NCBI GenBank assembly: GCA_021234155.1
Contig: JAJEKV010000064.1
Coordinates: forward strand, 5,770,001-5,834,000
Reading direction: 5' to 3'
DNA from: Isoetes taiwanensis
Lineage: Eukaryota; Streptophyta; Lycopodiopsida; Isoetales; Isoetaceae
Length of the DNA stretch: 64,000 nt
The notes under the pieces: model-generated
Told to the model about the DNA's origin: nothing
What the model saw: only the letters and a program-made list of their open reading frames with translations
The model's database searches: none
Position numbers and translations under genes: made by a program
In this document: one piece after another, positions 12,148 to 23,789 of the stretch
Layout: each line of letters opens with the position of its first letter
Numbering within the stretch: the stretch's first letter is position 1

Positions 12148-12553
12148 ATGGTATGCAAATTTGGATGTACTACTATTCTTTGAATTCTCACACTCACAAG
12201 TTCTTCTTCTTCCTTTTTTGGCCCAGGCATCCTACAAAGTTCCTTTTTGGTTGTTGTGGCAATCTTTCTAGTCGTTCATGCATCCACTTTATAGCCCATT
12301 ACCATCATGGTCATAGCGAGGCAATAATTTATAAAGATCCAAACTGCTACAATGTTCTTAAAACCATTGAGTGTGTCTTGCCGTCGATGTGTCAATTTTC
12401 ATAAAACCGACGTTGCCTCACAGTGTTCAAGTTCAAGGGAAGCCATTCAAGCTCTACTATGGTCCCAATTGTGGTGGCACGCCACAAGTCAACTGGAACG
12501 ATATCGATTGCACCTAGGTTTCCAATGCCAAGTCATATAAAGTCACATGCTAG
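12148..12553 (+). pseudogene. MiAMP1-like gene, unit 1 copy with apparent frame breaks
   Basis: Same structure as the unit 2 gene: ATG at 12,148, GTATGC intron, CAG at 12,224-12,226, and stop at 12,551. Compared with unit 2, the signal-cleavage region reads ACTTTATAGCCC for ACTGCAAGCGCCC, TGTGTCTTGCCGTCG replaces TGTGCCGATCG, and GCCTCACAGTGTTC replaces GCCTACAGGTTC. CCCAGG became CCTAGG, which makes a stop. All breaks sit at CHG-type motifs, so this may be a sound gene misread in assembly. Promoter and poly(A) signals are kept. Confidence 0.7.
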
Positions 12554-12660
12554 ATCTAGCAAGATGTCATGAATAAAACTTGAGTATATGTGCCTCATAT
12601 TGAATAAATAAATTATAAGTGACTTTATCTCATCCCATATACAATAGAATTTATGTTAGG

Positions 12661-13515
12661 GATAATGTGTCAGAGGAGGCAATTTTGCCTGGTAAGGGCC
12701 TGGCGAGCCCTAATAGCTTGACAGGTCTGAACCAAGCGAAAGTGCCTTCTTCGGCACATTTTCCCAAGTAAAGTTTAGCGGGGAGAAAATTTCATGCCAC
12801 GAGGCATTGTTATTGACCACAAATTCAAGAAAATGTTGCCCTATCTCCTTTAACGTTGCACACAGAAACATTACAGGTTTTAATCTAGGCATGTACGTTG
12901 CTTGGTTTCTAACTTTTCTTTTTCATAATATCAGCGATGTATTCGAATAGCCTATCCATTTATAAGTTATAAAACTACAGTTTTGTTTGCATATAGACCA
13001 ATGATAGCTCAAGATAGTGTTACCTCGGATTTGATTATCTCAGTGCCAAAAAAAATCCTCGCTTCGGGATCCCTCGCCTGTACCCGTTTTGTCGTGGTAT
13101 ATGAATAACAAAATTTTTGTCTGTTTACACTTGTTCATTGTAAATGCCTAAAACCTTGAACTGAAAATCATCAGAGGACCACCTTGAAATTTCGACTTTA
13201 AAAATCAAGGTGATTAGAGCAAAATTTCAAGGTGGTTAAAATTTAGTTCTCAAATTCAAGCAAGCTAACATTATAAGCCAATATGATCCTTTCTTAGAAT
13301 TCACTAATGGACTCTTAGCACGTCAAGATGTAAATTTTTAGTTACAAATCTTCTATATATCATCAGAGTATATCAAGATGCAGCAGAGCATGGATATATT
13401 TCTACATGACTTACATTAATTTGCTCCATTCTGAAGATAATTCATACTTTGCATAAATCTTGTTAAATTCTGATTGCGGCTCCAGAGCCAGAATGGAGAC
13501 ATCTTTAGTAAACAC
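12661..13515. other. Peptide-gene 3' flank, no gene seen (also 26,990-27,840 and 48,300-49,150)
   Basis: AT-rich flank shared by all units. A 60-codon minus-strand frame (12,892-12,710) is conserved in units 1 and 2 but shows no family. A short foldback occurs near 13,180-13,245 (CCACCTTGAAATTT and AAATTTCAAGGTGG), conserved in all three units. Confidence 0.5.
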
Positions 13516-13680
13516 CATGCTGGATACTGTGGACTAGGATTGCCAAATTCGAATGCTAAACTCTGGGATACTACACACGATATCGTGGCAAGGGATTCCC
13601 AACTCAAAATCCACATATTTGGGAACCCCCAGTTAGCAGTCCCAAATGCGGGGAGCACAGGGTTGCTATCCCTTGCCAAG
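13516..13680. repeat. Dispersed repeat of about 145-165 bp flanking the LINE region
   Basis: The block beginning CCATGCTGGATACTG, with GATATCGTGGCAAGGGATTC inside, recurs at 17,020-17,160. The equivalents are 27,871-28,035 and 39,873-40,015 in unit 2, and 49,188-49,345 and 61,046-61,185 in unit 3. One copy lies on each side of the LINE in every unit. Confidence 0.8.
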
Positions 13681-13744
13681 GGATTGAAAAACTTTGATTG
13701 AAAATTGGAAGACCCCTCAAGTAAGGAACATCCATTTTGGCCCC

Positions 13745-15884
13745 TTTTTTTTTTTTTTTTTTTTTTTGAAGGACGAAAGCCAAAAAGTTTCTTAATCAGA
13801 GAAAAAGTACAAAATTTACATGTCTCAGCACACAAAGATGCCACAGGAGCACGAGCCTGGAGCACAATGTACTTACTTCGGAATAGGAGACTAATGATAA
13901 GAATCAATTCGAAGATACTGAATCCAGATGCGTTCCACCAGTTTTGAGTCAAGGGAGGAACACTCGTAGGCTGTCAATATCTTTTTCTGGGCCACCGTAA
14001 TAACACTGTGTGCAGATGAATAAATGCCCTGAAAGATGTGGTGTCTGCGACGCTCCCATATCGACCATAGGAGCCAACCGGAACCAAGATGAAATGCCCT
14101 TTGTCTAGCTGGAGGCCATGCGTTGGGATAGGACGCCAAAAGGATGCATCGGCAGTCCAATGTACTGTTAAACAAACCTTGTAGCCAGGACCACGCTGGT
14201 TGAACCTCAGGACAATAAAAAAGACAATGCTCAAGAGTCTCAACGTCTAAAAGACAGAGCGGGCATACTGCAAATATGCGAGGATCATAGCGATGTCGAA
14301 AGGCATTAACCCGCAGGCACCTGTGGATAACCTGCCACCACAGTACAGAGACTTTATGGTGGAGCAACCTATCCCAAAGCCATCGCCATGTACGACACAA
14401 AGTGGGCTGTGGAACATGTAGGTGCCACCCATCTGGCAACTGGAGGGGTTGTGGTGCTAAAAGAAGGCGATATACTGATCTGACAAATTGCTTGCCTTTG
14501 TGAATATTTTCATGACAGTCCCATGGCACCCTTTCAACAACACCAACTTGCACTATAAGAGGCAAATTTTCTGCGCCCTTCTCCCATTATAGAGATACAT
14601 CCCAACGAGAGAGCAGGAACTTTGCCTGAAATTCAGGCCAAGACAGTAGGCGACCCTCCTCATACCAGGCTTGAATAGAGACAACACCTGCAAGAACCCA
14701 TCGTCTCTGTGTAAGGGGATGAACTGAGGCTGCCAATGGAGGTGCTGAGGGGTCTGGAGGCAGTGGTGCCCCACCACCATGGAGTCTCCAATAGGGTGTG
14801 GATAGAGGGGCATGGCCAGAAAAGATGTCTGACTGCCTCCCATGCTGCCAACAAGCCACGCAAAAATGGAGAAGCACTTGGAAAAGGCTGCAGAGTCTGA
14901 AATAAAGCCCAAGGTAGGACTGGTTTGACAGCCTTCTTGCCTCGAGGGATACAGTGACCAAGAGCTTGTCTAAGAAGGCGTGAACCAGGAGAGTCATCCT
15001 CACCATTCAGGAGTCTCCAAATGAACTTTGAAATAAGCACTTTGCTCTGCAGTAAGAAGTCCATCATACCCAGACCACCTGCCCATTTTGGAAGGATGCA
15101 CTTCGACCAAGCCACCTTAACAACAACACCTTCCTCAGTACCTGCCCAAATAAAGTTTCGAACTATTGCAATGAGCTCACGCACTTTGATATGTGGTGCT
15201 AGCAGTAAAGATGCCATATAAACATGGGTACTACTAAGGACTGACTTGGCCACTGTAATGCGATCCGCAAGAGAACTTAGCAGTGGATACCAGAACAAGT
15301 GCTTCTCCAAATCCCTAATGATCTCCTCCCATGCAGCTCCCATAGTAACATGGATGCCAACTGGAATCCCCAACAACTTGATGGCCTGTCCATGCACAAG
15401 TAATTTCCATGGATAAGCGTGAACACATGCCAGAGCCGGATTATCCAATGTCCACAAAGCTGTACACTTCTGCCACCCCACAAGAACACCCGAAGCCAGT
15501 GAAAAAGTATCTAAAAGCATTTTGGCAGTAGCAAGATTCTCATCATTAGTGACTAGGAAGAGGAATGTGTCATCTGCATATTGATTGCAAACCTCTTGTG
15601 TGCCGTCCTCCATTGCAAGACCATGGAGAAGTCCCTCTGTCGTTGCAATGGTGAATAACTGTGACAAAGCCTCTGCAACAATTGTGAAAAGCCTACCGAA
15701 GATATCTGCAATAAATCCTACCGAGTGAAAAGGCATGTGACGGCTCACCATGGAACAGGACAGTCGCCCGAGCAGAGACATGCAGCTTCATAATATCTGA
15801 TGTGAATTGTTCCCCAAATCCCAGTCTTAGCGTACAACGGCGCATGAATTCCCAGCTGACATCATCTATGCCATGTTGACCTCC
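13745..15884 (-). mobile_element. L1-type LINE, 5'-truncated ORF2 (unit 1, uninterrupted)
   Basis: The minus strand ends in a poly(A) tail (23 T on the plus strand, 13,745-13,767). Reading from 15,880, the frame gives GIDDVSWEFMRRC and then, in the 15,781-14,660 frame, the C-terminal half of a reverse transcriptase: NQYADDTFLF holds the YADD catalytic motif, LGIPVG is motif D/E, and the thumb region follows (VAWSKCILPKWAGGLGMMDF). After a frameshift near 14,600 comes an RVT zinc-binding domain (SVYRLL, CPLCLLDVETLEHCLFYC). This is the normal order in plant L1 LINEs. The endonuclease and the RT N-terminus are missing (5' truncation). This copy holds the empty site of the DNA element at 15,277-15,282. 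Confidence 0.88.
15277..15282. other. Empty insertion site (TTAGCA) of the DNA element
   Basis: GAGAACTTAGCAGTGG in the unit 1 LINE is continuous where units 2 and 3 hold the 8.4-8.6 kb element, with TTAGCA present on both of its sides. Confidence 0.85.
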
Positions 15885-15931
15885 GTGGACGATAAAAGTA
15901 CCTTCCTTCCTTCCTTCCTTCCTTCCTTCCT
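15885..15931. repeat. (CCTT)n tract specific to unit 1
   Basis: About 47 bp (GTGGACGATAAAAGTA followed by a CCTT tract) lie here and are absent at 38,812 and 59,984. Confidence 0.85.
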
Positions 15932-18900
15932 TTAAATCAGCTTGACCAAATTTTATTCCATCACCTAATTACCTCGCTTGGAAATTGAGAACGGGGGTGG
16001 GGGGGAACTAGCAAGCATCACACCAGAAGGCTTTAGCAAGGTAAGACTTGTTAGGTTTTTATTTAGGCTTGGTGTCATGCGTGACGTTTCAGGTATTTAT
16101 ACGGTATACGTATACTATATATGACACGTCACCAGGTTATAATTAGACCTTAGGGGTCAATAGGGGATAACTTGGGCTAACATAAAATGGTTTTCTTTAG
16201 TTATGCTAAAATATTAGGGGATAATTAATCTAATTAGACTAGTTAGGTTATCAATTAGCGAAAGTCAGCCAATAGGGCAGTGCCACCTGGCCCAAATGGA
16301 TTGGGAACTTGCCAAGTTTAGAGGGCAAATTGAGGTCCTACCCCCCCAAATCGATTTGGGGAGAGTGGAGGAAGGAGGAGCCACTAGCTGCTGTGACCAG
16401 ACTTGAAGAATGGAAGCCTTTCGTGACAAATGGCTCCAGCCAAGAGACCAGTTAGTCCCTAGATAGTTTGTGCTTCAAACACTTCTTTTATTAGATGGAA
16501 TGGTTAATTTCTCTCTTATATGTTACTATGATGAGGATGGATACTTTGATTGTGATTGTGTTCTCGTTTTCTGTTCCTCCTCAGGGAGAGTAGAGACCTG
16601 AAAGCTCCCTAGAAGTAGAGATGTTTCTAGCTAGAACCCTTAAGACCTAGTAATTGCGGCCTGTGCACAAGAGTCCACCTGGATGTGAATGCTATATCGT
16701 GATTCAGCACCAAATAATGGGTACAATGGTGAAACGGGGGTGGGGTCTTGCCTAGCGTGGCTATAGGACTCCTACAATGTGCTAGGCTTATAGTCCGTCC
16801 TCACATTGGGGCCAGATATGAGTCTGACACCTCCTGGGTCGCAGGAAACGTGCCTAAATGGACGTCCTGGGCTCGATGAGTGTGCCTAATGGCCCATGGA
16901 TTTTGGAGGCCATTTTCTTCCACCCGTTTTGTTGTATTGACATGTGTCAAGTGCGACAGTCGATCACTACTCCCGGCTATGCGGGGGCATCATAGTCGTT
17001 GACGTCCCACTCTGGGATGCCATGCTGGATACTGCAGACTAGGATTGCCAAAATCAAATGCTAAACTCCGGGATGCCACACGCGATATCGTGGCAAGGGA
17101 TTCCCAACTCAAAATCTAGATATTTGGGAACCCCCAGTTAGCGGTCCCAGATGCGGAGAGCACTTCCATTGGCATGCTATATATCTCACACTCTTATAAT
17201 ACCTACTACTAGTCTTATAATTGTACTCTCATAACTGGGTTTTGCGATGTCATCATTTGTAAATGTAAGTAGTAGATAATTTTTTTGCACAAATTCACAC
17301 AATGCCAATCTTATGTAAATATTATGGAGAAATATTTATGTAAACATTCTAGTCTGGTACGAGTCCATGACATTTATTACTAGTCTCATCTTGATGCATT
17401 TCATCTCTCATGTCTTCAATCAAATAATATACCATTTACATGCTATAAAGTTGTCCCAAATTGTACAAGGCACTAGATAAATAAGAATAACGGTACAACT
17501 ACATCTGTTGCACATTTCTAAACAACATTTTTGTACTATGGAATTTGTTGCTCAAGAAAGATCGAGGGTCATCATTAAAATTGATGTGTCTTCATTGGAT
17601 AGCAAGGGTTGGCTCATAGCAAACAAGATTACCTTGTAAGCTAAAATTATCTTGTTGAAGCATGGAAGCACATTATTCGTCCTTTATTTGGTTTCTCTTT
17701 CTACAAAAGTATTGGTTGGCTAATACTTAAATATGTTTTTCTGTAAGTGAAGCTTTCACAACGATACATACAATGTTGCTACTATACAATGTTGCTATTG
17801 TACAACAAGGAAAATGCTTCAATAAGCTTACATAAATCCTACACTTACAATACAAGATTTCAATGCTCCATGTTGACTTCCCTTTAAATCAGCTTGACCA
17901 AAATTTTATCTCACCACCTAATTATCTCATTTGAAAAATTGAGAAAAACAAAAGGGGGGGATAGCAAGAAGCACACCAGAAGGCTTTAGCAAGGTAAGAC
18001 TTGTTAGGTTTTTATTTAGGCTTGGTGTCATGCAATTGGTGGCTAAGCTTTTTCCTTTGTATTTCATTTGAAGAAGCAATGTTTCTAGTTTTTGTTATTT
18101 CATTTGAAAAAGAAATATTTCTTGTTTTTGTAATTCATTTTATTTAGCATATTCTAGTTTGTTGGTATTTGGATTTTAAAATATTTGTGGAATGGTGTGT
18201 ACTTGACCATCTCTTATAGCAATCCCTCGCTCCCATTGATGGATGGGAATATTTTGGATATATGCTGATACATGCTAGATATTCCTTGTAAACTGCCTAA
18301 ACCTGTTGTTGCAAGATCAATAAAGTTTTGAAGTTTATTCAAGTTGGCTTTCTCTCTGCTCATATCCTATTGGTAACTATAACACCACATGGCATATGAT
18401 TATCATTGCAGCTGTCATCGATACAACCTTTAGATGGCTTTAAGTGACAAGGTACCTTGCCCCATTGTTATGCATGGATGAATTCTTTCATTTGAGTGTA
18501 GTAGAGGCACAACTTGGACTCACTATGTAAGCAATTTATATACAGATACCCAAATTTTTAGATACACTCGCCTGATATATATACATATTTCTTTTCCCTC
18601 ATGATAAATGCCTGTACAGTTTGACAGCACTCTTATTCCTGTCACGATTTTTCCCCTGAAAACCCTTCAGGGCGCGGGTTTTTTAACCTGGATAGTAATA
18701 CGTTTGATGCGCCTCCTTTTTGGGTCTCATAGGCCGACTGGTCTCCATGGACGATAAACACATTATTCTATTCTATATTAATGTTAGAGAAACTCTCACT
18801 CACAAAAAGCATACAAACAAACACATTTATTGCACTTCCATTGGCATGCTATATCTCACACTCTTATAATACCTACTATTAGTCTTATAAATGTACTCCC

Positions 18901-19444
18901 ATAACTGGATTCTGCGATGTCATCATTTGCAAATGTAAATAGTAGATAAATTGTTTGCAAAAATCCACACAATGCCAATGCTATGTAAATATTATGGAGA
19001 AATATTTATGTAAACATTCTAGTCTCGTAAGTGTCCATGGCATTTATTACTAGTCTCATCTTGATGTCTTCAATCAAATAATATGCCACTTACATGCTAG
19101 AAGGTTGTCCCAAATTGTACAAGGCACTAGATAAATAAGAATAATGGTACAATTACCTCTTTTGCACATTTCTAAACAACATTTTTGTACTATGAAATTT
19201 GTTGCTCAAGAAAGATCAAGCGTCATCATTAAAATTGATGTGTCTTCATTGGATAGTATTGGTTGGCTTATAGCAAATAAGATTACCTTGGAAGTTAAAA
19301 TTATCTTGTTGAAGCATGAAAGCTCATTATTCTTCCTTTATTTGGCTTCTCTTTCTATAGAAGTATTGGTTGGCCAATACTTAAATACGTTTTCCTGTAA
19401 GTGAAGCTTTCACAACGATACATACAATGTTGCTACTATACAAT
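15932..19444. repeat. Interleaved direct repeats without genes (unit 1)
   Basis: Two repeat families alternate. The block at 15,932-16,080 (AAATCAGCTTGACC to TTAGGCTTGGTGTCATGC) recurs at 17,882-18,033. The block at 17,164-17,810 (CTTCCATTGGCATGCTATAT and on) recurs at 18,834-19,444. Open frames are short and match nothing. A T/A-rich repeat-like segment with GGTATACGTATACTATATAT lies at 16,098-16,125. The same layout is at 38,813-42,301 (unit 2) and 59,985-63,469 (unit 3). Probably old non-autonomous transposon copies. Confidence 0.65.
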
Positions 19445-19667
19445 ATTTGAAGAAGAAGAAGAAGAGATTTTAACGTCACGCCACAAGGCAGCGTCCTATC
19501 GGACATGTGACACTTTACAACACACCCAGATGGGTCCTGCCCCCACCACTTTACATTGCTGAAGTGGGTCCTTCCCCCACTAACTTTACATTGCATGGCC
19601 ACTTTCACAACGAGGCGTTGAACCCGTGACCTTGGGTATGGCAGTTTAACGTCTTACCACAGGACCA
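19445..19667 (-). mobile_element. tRNA-derived SINE, Au-like (unit 1)
   Basis: Read on the minus strand, the insert starts with a tRNA-like head: GGTCCTGTGGTAAGACG resembles an A box, and GGGTTCAACGCC a B box of RNA polymerase III promoters. A unique body and a (CTT)n-rich tail (19,449-19,470 on the plus strand) follow. The paralogous block at 17,780-17,810 reads straight through (CTATACAATGTTGCTATTG) without it, which marks the insertion point. The head resembles the plant Au SINE family. After the insert, unit 1 lacks about 86 bp that units 2 and 3 keep. Confidence 0.65.
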
Positions 19668-22030
19668 TTGCTATTGTACAACAAAAACCGTGGCTTGCTT
19701 GCCTTCTACCATCCAACTTCTACATATGTATAAAACTTGAAAGAGTTCAACAAGGTTGTCCATGCTTCATTGGAGAATTAATCTCATTTTCCAGCAATGT
19801 CTCTGTGCGCTAATTGTGTAAGAGGATTAATCATACAAACATAATGATTGTTCATTGGAATGACATACCTAAGCTTTGGTGCTCGTTGGAATGATAGACT
19901 TAAGCCCTTTGAGATGCATTTAACTATTACTAGTCAGTACCAGTCAAACAATAAAAAGCCCTTATCATAGAGCATCTTAAATTTGAGAAGGAGTTGGAAG
20001 GTTATCTTCCTCCAAGCTAATGGCTTTTATCTTCAGCTTTTAACACACTGCACGGGTTGATGGCTCGCACAAGCTTCTTGATGTTATCATTCAAGCCCTA
20101 TATGTGACCTTCAGTTACCCGCATTTGCTAATATCTTGCACTAAATTGAAGTCTCATAAACTAAATGTACGTGGCTACGGTCCTCTTCCTTTGCTCAAGC
20201 CGATAAAAGGATTGTATCTCGTGACACCTGTAAGATCTTAAATTTGCAAGGATTTTGGCTTAATCCATGTGCTTTTGAACAGCCTTTCCACTAAACTCTC
20301 GCAGCACCTTTGAGATTGGCCATTGCAAATTCTCCCTTGTCTTTGTCTTTCACCTCGTAAGTATTGCCCAATTCTTCATTGAGCCAGACTTTCCGTCCAT
20401 TCCCAATCCTCTGATGCCAGAGAATGGCTCTATCTTTCTCGCCTTCTAGACATTGCTCATTGTGTAGTGCCTACTTCATCTTATCTTTCCCATTCCCACC
20501 CGTGTCAACAATCTCAACCTCTTCCTTGCCTTGAAATATATTCTTCTTTGTGAAGCTGTTAGATGCATATATTTGATGAAGCATACATTTTCATTAAAGC
20601 TTTACCTTTCCTTACAATTAAAAGGTTTTTATTGGAGGGAACTATATGATGCAGGTTTTCCAAACTTCTATAAATTGTGTGATCTTGAAAAAGAGTCTCT
20701 TTACGTGGAAAATTGCATGAGTCTACCTTAGCCTTCAATTTAGCCCTTGTTTCAACTAATTTAAAAGCATTGTAATTGGAGGCAAAAGACTTCTTGCCGG
20801 AACAACAGGCACAAAAGACATAAGTAAAAAGGAAAAGCATTTACTGTAAGTTTCCTTTGTACAAAGACATACATATATAGTTTGAGAAATGAGAAAAGGC
20901 TTTTAGCCACAAAAATGATAGAGTGGAAGCCTTTCAGCTAACAATCTTCTTAGCTTTTGTACATTTCCTACTGATGGGTCGTTATGCTAGACTCTTTGAG
21001 CAGGGCCCTTGGTTGCAAATGGGATGGTAGGGTTTGTTTGCCCTCGGTCCTCGTTATATCATAGAGCCCTTACTGCACACATTTCACGATGTTAACTTGT
21101 TATGAGCTCTTTCTTGTTTACTGTTTAATTCTTGCCAAATCAGCAATAATGTTTAATTCTTGGCCAAATAAGCAATAACAGGAAGAACAATTTATGATGC
21201 ACAACAGATAACATGTAATTAACATGCATATTCCATATATTCATATATACAAAGATACAACACTATAGTGCTAATGGAAGTCAGCTTCTGGGTGATCCTG
21301 CAAATTGTCCCGTTCCAACTCTTCAATCCAGGTTCATGAGAATGTTTATTAACAAGCCTCCTCTAATGGCGGCTTCCACCTCCTCTAGAGTTGAAGACAT
21401 GCAATGCCATTTTCTGCTTCACAAGAATGACGTGGTCAAACATTGTTTGGCAGTCTCATGTGTCATTAAAATACTGAAACCATGATCACGAAGTTATATG
21501 GAATCCTCTCCATGGGATTTACTAACCAACCAAAATTAGAATGCTTAAAGCCAAAAACGTTGAGTCTCAAATGACAGCTTTTCGCCCACTCATTCATTAC
21601 AGTAAAAACCATAATGACCACGACTAATTCACCGTAGCTTGAAAGTTCAAAACCAAAGCCAAAGAGAAGTTTGCTCACTATGGCCATAAGCTCGTCAAGA
21701 AGCATTTATATACTCTCTTTTCTTTATGGATATCCTTTGTCCTTACCCACATCACATTTCATTTCAGCATCATCTATAAAGTCTACACAATTAGTTTTAT
21801 ATTGTATCAATAGGCTATGGGTAAATAGCTCTATATCCAAAGGAACCTAAAATCCTTACATAAATCCGTTGCATGAATTTGTTACATCTGAGAGAAATAT
21901 TGTAGCCATAACTATCGCGGCACTCCTAAAATACTCCATCTGTGATGTACAGCTATGAGCACGATTTTTGGGTTGTTCCTAGACGGGCAAACCTTTATTC
22001 ATATGGGTTTTTGGCATATTCCAGGTATAT
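19668..22030. other. Intergenic DNA with unrecognised coding-like stretches (unit 1; also 42,518-45,040)
   Basis: On the minus strand near 20,450-20,320 one frame reads NGRKVWLNEELGNTYEVKDK, in a context that looks coding but belongs to no family I can name; frames break soon after. A conserved 93- to 117-codon minus-strand frame at 20,840-20,559 (also 22,566-22,291 and 43,868-43,515) begins in LFLFTYVFCACCSGKKSF. It is kept in all copies but has no recognised domain. The minus-strand frame 21,705-21,466 is likewise unrecognised. Confidence 0.35.
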
Positions 22031-22090
22031 GCAGGCATATGCCTAGAAGGCGAGAAAGATAGAGCCAGAGAATGGCTCTATCTTTCTCGC
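22031..22090. repeat. Foldback junction between units 1 and 2
   Basis: CTAGAAGGCGAGAAAGATAG and five more bases are followed, after GAGA, by their reverse complement ending in TTTCTCGCCTTCTAG. The left arm is absent at the equivalent site in unit 3 (43,343). The normal continuation of the left side (GCCTAGAATTTGCTG) is seen at 23,648. Confidence 0.8.
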
Positions 22091-23789
22091 CTTCTAGACA
22101 TTGCTCATTGTGTAGTGCCTACTTCCTTTTGATAGTCTACTTTCTTGGTGATCTTATCTTTCCCATTCCCACCCGTGTCAACAATCTCAACCTCTTCCTT
22201 GCCTTGAAATATATTCTTCTTTGTGAAGCTGTTAGATGCATATATTTGATGAAGCATACATTTTCATTAAAGCTTTACCTTTCCTTACGATTAAAAGATA
22301 TGATGCAGGTTTTCCAAACTTCTATAAATTGTGTGATCTTGAAAAAGAGTCTCTTTACGTGGAAAATTGCATGAGTCTACCTTAGCTTTCAATTTAGCCC
22401 TTGTTTCAACTAATTTAAAAGCATTGTAATTGGAGGCAAAAGACTTCTTGCCGGAACAACAGGCACAAAAGACATAAGTAAAAGGAAAAGCATTTATTGT
22501 AAAGTTTCCTTTGTACAGAGACATACATATATAGTTTGAGAAATGAGAAAAGGCTTTTAGCCACAAAAATGATAGAGTGGAAGCCTTTCAGCTAACAATC
22601 TTCTTAGCTTTTGTACTCTAGAGATCATTTGTGACATTTCCTACTGATGGATCGTTATGCTAGACTCTTTGAGCAGGGCCCTTGGTTGCAAATGGGATGG
22701 TAGGGTTTGTTTGCCCTCGGTCCTCGTTATATCATGGAGCCCTTATCACACATTTTCACGATGTTAACTTGTTATGAGCTCTTTCTTGTTTACTGTTTAA
22801 TTCTTGCCAAATCAGCAATAATGTTTAATTCTTGGCCAAATAAGCAATAACAGGAAGAACAATTTATGATGCACAACAGATAACATGTCATACAAAGATA
22901 CAACACTATAGTGCTAATGGAAGTCAGCTTCTGGGTGATCCTGCAAATTGTCCCGTTCCAACTCTTCAATCCAGGTTCATGAGAATGTTTATTAACAAGC
23001 CTCCTCTAAGACATGCAATGCCATTTTCTGCTTCACAAGAATGACGTGGTCAAACATTGTTTGGCAGTCTCATGTGTCATTAAAATACTGAAACCATGAT
23101 CACGAAGTTATATGGAATCCTCTCCATGGGATTTACTAACCAACCAAAATTAACCAAAATTAGAATGCGAAACGGCCAAACGTTGAGTCTCAAATGACAG
23201 TTTTGCGCAACTCATTACAGGTAAAAACCATAATGACCACGACTAATTCACCGTAGCTTGAAAGTTCAAAACCAAAGCCAAAGAGAAGTTTGCTCACTAT
23301 GGCCATAAGCTCGTCAAGAAGCATTTATATACTCTCTTTTCTTTATGGATATCCTTTGTCCTTACCCACATCACATTTCATTTCAGCATCATCTATAAAG
23401 TCTACACAATTAGTTTTATATTGTATCAATAGGCTATGGGTAAATAGCTCTATATCCAAAGGAACCTAAAATCCTTACATAAATCCGTTGCATGAATTTG
23501 TTACATCTGAGAGAAATATTGTAGCCATAACTATCGCGGCACTCCTAAAATACTCCATCTGTGATGTACAACTATGAGCACGATTTTTGGGTTGTCCCTA
23601 GACTATTCATATGGGTTTTGGCATATTCCAGGTATATGCAGGCATATGCCTAGAATTTGCTGAAAACCGGTCCAAACTGGCTGTTGCCAGTAAACTGTAA
23701 ACTGTTCAAACCGCCTAACCGGCATGAAGATTGATGCTGTGGAGTGCAAGGATCAAGCTTCTAGGTTTAATGCAAGCCGAAGCCCTAAA

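Larger units (their letters stand above)
8940..22037. repeat. Tandem segmental duplication, unit 1 (without the DNA element)
   Basis: From about 8,940 the sequence matches the starts of units 2 and 3 (for example the block around 9,001-9,130 matches 20,541-20,670 and 43,500-43,620). The PPR fragment, the MiAMP1-like gene, the LINE, the direct repeats and the SINE then follow in the same order in all three units. Unit 1 differs in lacking the 8.5-kb element, in having the LRR part replaced (9,552-10,088), and in carrying an extra (CCTT)n tract after the LINE. Its last 1.6 kb (20,412-22,037) is repeated at 22,062-23,640. Confidence 0.85.

Noticed and set aside
13705-13947. Plus-strand frame with a poly-Phe run (and 28,052-28,300, 49,374-49,610)
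   Set aside because: It reads the LINE poly(A) tail in reverse; the real coding sense is the minus strand.
16098-16125. Relative of the element's palindrome outside the element (TATACGGTATACGTATACTA)
   Set aside because: Its core is GTATAC repeats without AAATTT; it does not match the 18-mer.
20240-20480. FAR1 or MULE transposase fragment on the minus strand
   Set aside because: A coding-like stretch exists but no zinc finger or catalytic motif could be identified.
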